A DNA stretch of 64,000 nucleotides, taken from NCBI RefSeq assembly GCF_020297485.1, contig NZ_JAIWZC010000001.1, positions 1,116,001 to 1,180,000 on the forward strand. The letters are read 5' to 3'. This DNA is from Enterocloster clostridioformis (GTDB lineage: Bacteria > Bacillota > Clostridia > Lachnospirales > Lachnospiraceae). The notes below the pieces were generated by a model. The model had not been told where the DNA came from, did not search any database, and was given only the letters and a program-made list of their open reading frames with translations. Positions 61,802 through 64,000 of this stretch are shown piece after piece; the stretch's first letter is position 1; every line of letters starts with the position of its first letter. The translations under genes and the position numbers were made by a program.

Positions 61802-64000
61802 CTAAACAAATGCCTCCGACACCACATCCTCCATGGCCTTTACATACACAATGTCCAGTCCTTTGGTGATTTCTTTGGACAGCTCCGCCATATCCGGCCG
61901 GTTCTTGTCAGGTACCAGTACCTTCTCTATATGGGCCATCTTGGCTGCCAATATCTTTTCTTTCAGTCCTCCGATGGGCAGGACCCGTCCCCGGAGGGTT
62001 ATCTCCCCGGTCATGGCCACCTTGGCCTGGACGCTTTTACCTGTCACCGCGGACAGCATGGCTGTGGCCATGGTGATTCCCGCGGATGGTCCGTCCTTTG
62101 GCACAGCGCCCTCCGGGATATGGATGTGGAGATCATGCTTCTCAAAATAATCGTCGGCAATCCCGTATTCCGGGCACACGGACCGCACATAGGTCAAGGC
62201 TGTCTGGGCGGATTCCTTCATCACATCACCCAGCTGTCCGGTCATCAGAAGGCTTCCCTTGCCCGGCATCACATTGACTTCTATCTGAAGGGTATCGCCT
62301 CCCACACTGGTCCAGGCCAGGCCGCGGACAATACCGATTTCATCTTCCTCATTGGCATTTTCAAAGGTCACCTTTTCCTTGCCCAGATATTTTTCCAGAT
62401 TGCTCTCCGAAATCTTGATGGACTTCTTCTTATCCTCCAGGAACTGTCTGGCTGCCTTGCGGCAAACATCCCCAATGCGGCGCTCCAGATTCCTGACGCC
62501 CGCTTCCCTGGTGTAGTTGTGTATGATTTTTTCCAGGCTCTTATCGGAAAATGTAATCTGGCTGTCCTTCAGCCCGTTGCGCTCCATCTGCTTTGACACC
62601 AGGTAGTCCCTGGCTATGTGAAACTTCTCATTTTCCGTGTAGCTGTTGACCTCAATCAGCTCCATGCGGTCCAGCAGGGGACCCGGTATGGTCTGGGTGG
62701 TGTTGGCCGTGGCAATAAACAGTACCTGGGACAGGTCAATGGGAAGTTCCACATAATGGTCCCTGAATTTCACATTCTGTTCCCCGTCCAGTACCTCCAA
62801 AAGCGCGGAGGAGGTATCGCCCTTGTAATCGCTGCTGACCTTGTCAATCTCATCCAGAAGCATCAGAGGATTGCTCACACCGGCCTGGCGCATGCCTTCC
62901 ACAATACGGCCGGGCATGGCGCCCACGTAGGTTTTCCTGTGTCCCCTGATTTCCGCCTCGTCCCGGACACCTCCCAGGCTGATGCGCACGTATTTCTTAT
63001 TCAGGGCTCTTGCCACAGACCGGGCAATGGATGTCTTGCCGGTTCCGGGAGGTCCCACCAGACAGATGATGGGGCTGGTGCCCTTCTTAGTCAGGGCGCG
63101 GACGGCCAGGTATTCCAGGATCCTCTCCTTTACCTGTTCCAGTCCGTAGTGGTCCTCGTTGAGTATCTTCTCGGCATGTTTGATGTCGTCATTGTCCTTG
63201 GACATCTTCTTCCATGGCAGGTCCAGCAGGGTTTCCACATAGGTGCGCAGCACATTTGCCTCTTGGCTTCCGGCCGGCATATTGCGGAAACGCTCAATCT
63301 CTTTGTGGAGCTTTTCCTTTACTTCCTTGTCAGCCTTCAGTGCGTCCAGTTTCTTCTGGTATTCGTCTGCATCCGACACAGCATCCTCTCCCAGCTCCTG
63401 GCGGATAACCTTCATCTGCTCCCGGAGGATGTATTCCTTCTGGTTCTGGTCGATATCAGCCTTTACCTTTTCCTGGAACTCCTGCTTAATCCTGTATATC
63501 TCCATCTCAGTCAGCAGAGTATGCATCACTACCTCATACCTGGCTGACAAAGAGCTGTTCTCCAGCACCGTCTGGCGGATGGTATAATCCCATGGCAGCT
63601 GAATGGCAATCTGGTCCAGCATCTCATTCAGATCTGTAATAATCAGCAGATTGGGCAGAATCTCCTTCGTAATCTTGGAATTAACTCTTCCATATTCTTC
63701 CAGCCTGTCCTTCAGGATGCGCAGCATAGCCTCCTGAGTCAGGCTGTCCAAATCATCCTCCTCCGCTTCTATGGCTGCTATCTCGCCCATCATGGCCGGT
63801 TCCTCGGCTTCCAGACACAGAAGCTCAGCGCGCTCCAGTCCTTCCACCAGCACGCGTACCACCTTGCCCGGCAGTTTCACCAGCTGCTTCACCACCGCCA
63901 CAGTACCCACCTGGAACAAATCCCCCTGCTCCGGCTCCACGATTTCAGGATGTCTCTGGGCCACAAGGAACAGTTTCTGGTCTCCCACCATGGCCCGCTC
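61802..64000 (-). CDS. lon: ATP-dependent protease La (Lon), 5' end cut by window
   Basis: At least 730 residues; about 30-40 N-terminal residues lie outside the window. LON substrate domain, AAA+ with Walker A G-P-P-G-T-G-K-T (near 63045), sensor regions, and the Ser-Lys protease with D-G-P-S-A-G-I-T-M (near 62085). Degrades misfolded and regulatory proteins in the cytoplasm. Confidence 0.95.
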   Translation of the reverse strand, partial: ERAMVGDQKLFLVAQRHPEIVEPEQGDLFQVGTVAVVKQLVKLPGKVVRVLVEGLERAELLCLEAEEPAMMGEIAAIEAEEDDLDSLTQEAMLRILKDRLEEYGRVNSKITKEILPNLLIITDLNEMLDQIAIQLPWDYTIRQTVLENSSLSARYEVVMHTLLTEMEIYRIKQEFQEKVKADIDQNQKEYILREQMKVIRQELGEDAVSDADEYQKKLDALKADKEVKEKLHKEIERFRNMPAGSQEANVLRTYVETLLDLPWKKMSKDNDDIKHAEKILNEDHYGLEQVKERILEYLAVRALTKKGTSPIICLVGPPGTGKTSIARSVARALNKKYVRISLGGVRDEAEIRGHRKTYVGAMPGRIVEGMRQAGVSNPLMLLDEIDKVSSDYKGDTSSALLEVLDGEQNVKFRDHYVELPIDLSQVLFIATANTTQTIPGPLLDRMELIEVNSYTENEKFHIARDYLVSKQMERNGLKDSQITFSDKSLEKIIHNYTREAGVRNLERRIGDVCRKAARQFLEDKKKSIKISESNLEKYLGKEKVTFENANEEDEIGIVRGLAWTSVGGDTLQIEVNVMPGKGSLLMTGQLGDVMKESAQTALTYVRSVCPEYGIADDYFEKHDLHIHIPEGAVPKDGPSAGITMATAMLSAVTGKSVQAKVAMTGEITLRGRVLPIGGLKEKILAAKMAHIEKVLVPDKNRPDMAELSKEITKGLDIVYVKAMEDVVSEAFV

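Overview
The window reads as a chromosomal segment of an anaerobic, spore-forming Firmicute of the Lachnospiraceae. The Enterocloster / Clostridium clostridioforme-bolteae group is my inference from protein character, GC-rich codon use and gene order; no search was run. Evidence for a spore former: yqfC-yqfD, spoIIAA-spoIIAB-sigF, spoVAA-spoVAE, a SpoVB-like flippase and a BofC-like protein. Most genes are on the minus strand. There are no rRNA or tRNA genes, CRISPR arrays or intact insertion sequences that I can see.

Layout. 1-900 is a scar of decayed genes: part of a molybdopterin oxidoreductase, the C-terminal part of a MerB-like (alkylmercury lyase family) protein with an in-frame UGA followed by a selenocysteine-insertion-like hairpin, and an ABC ATPase fragment. 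950-7440 holds BofC-like, SpoVB-like, YerB (DUF3048), YbeY, PhoH, YqfD and YqfC. 7580-12500 holds a repeat-bearing DUF4397 protein, YebC, a MATE exporter and a CorC/HlyC membrane protein. 12673-17045 is rex-acpS-nnr-alr-mazF. 17210-19600 is an ABC-F ATPase with two small genes. 19665-26007 holds purine synthesis genes (purA, purB, purF, purC) with a LysR regulator. 26168-29250 holds a frameshifted gene, a lipoprotein and dapB-dapA under a lysine riboswitch. 29252-33860 holds a corrinoid adenosyltransferase, a double-OB SSB, TypA, a decayed aldo/keto reductase and YigZ.

34071-36764 is a class A penicillin-binding protein. 36902-42860 is the sporulation block spoIIAA-spoIIAB-sigF-x-spoVAA-spoVAB-spoVAC...spoVAD-spoVAE, in which a Cys-rich gene and an ABC permease/binding-protein remnant sit between spoVAC and spoVAD. 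42962-48165 holds a TPR membrane protein, a 48-residue protein, FolC, an EamA transporter and a BTAD-type regulator. 48276-51378 is valS with its T-box leader. 51539-57720 holds a YbaK-like deacylase and an operon of three poorly known proteins (DUF5717, an actin/Hsp70-like DUF5716 and a helical repeat protein). 58044-64000 holds malic enzyme, DUF4364, a YfcE-like phosphodiesterase, a LysR fragment, YsxC and Lon (cut by the window end).

Functionally this is mostly housekeeping and sporulation DNA. The unusual elements are the decayed islands, most with internal deletions, the possible selenocysteine MerB-like remnant, the invaded spoVA operon, and the DUF5717/DUF5716 operon, which is the best candidate here for an undescribed system.
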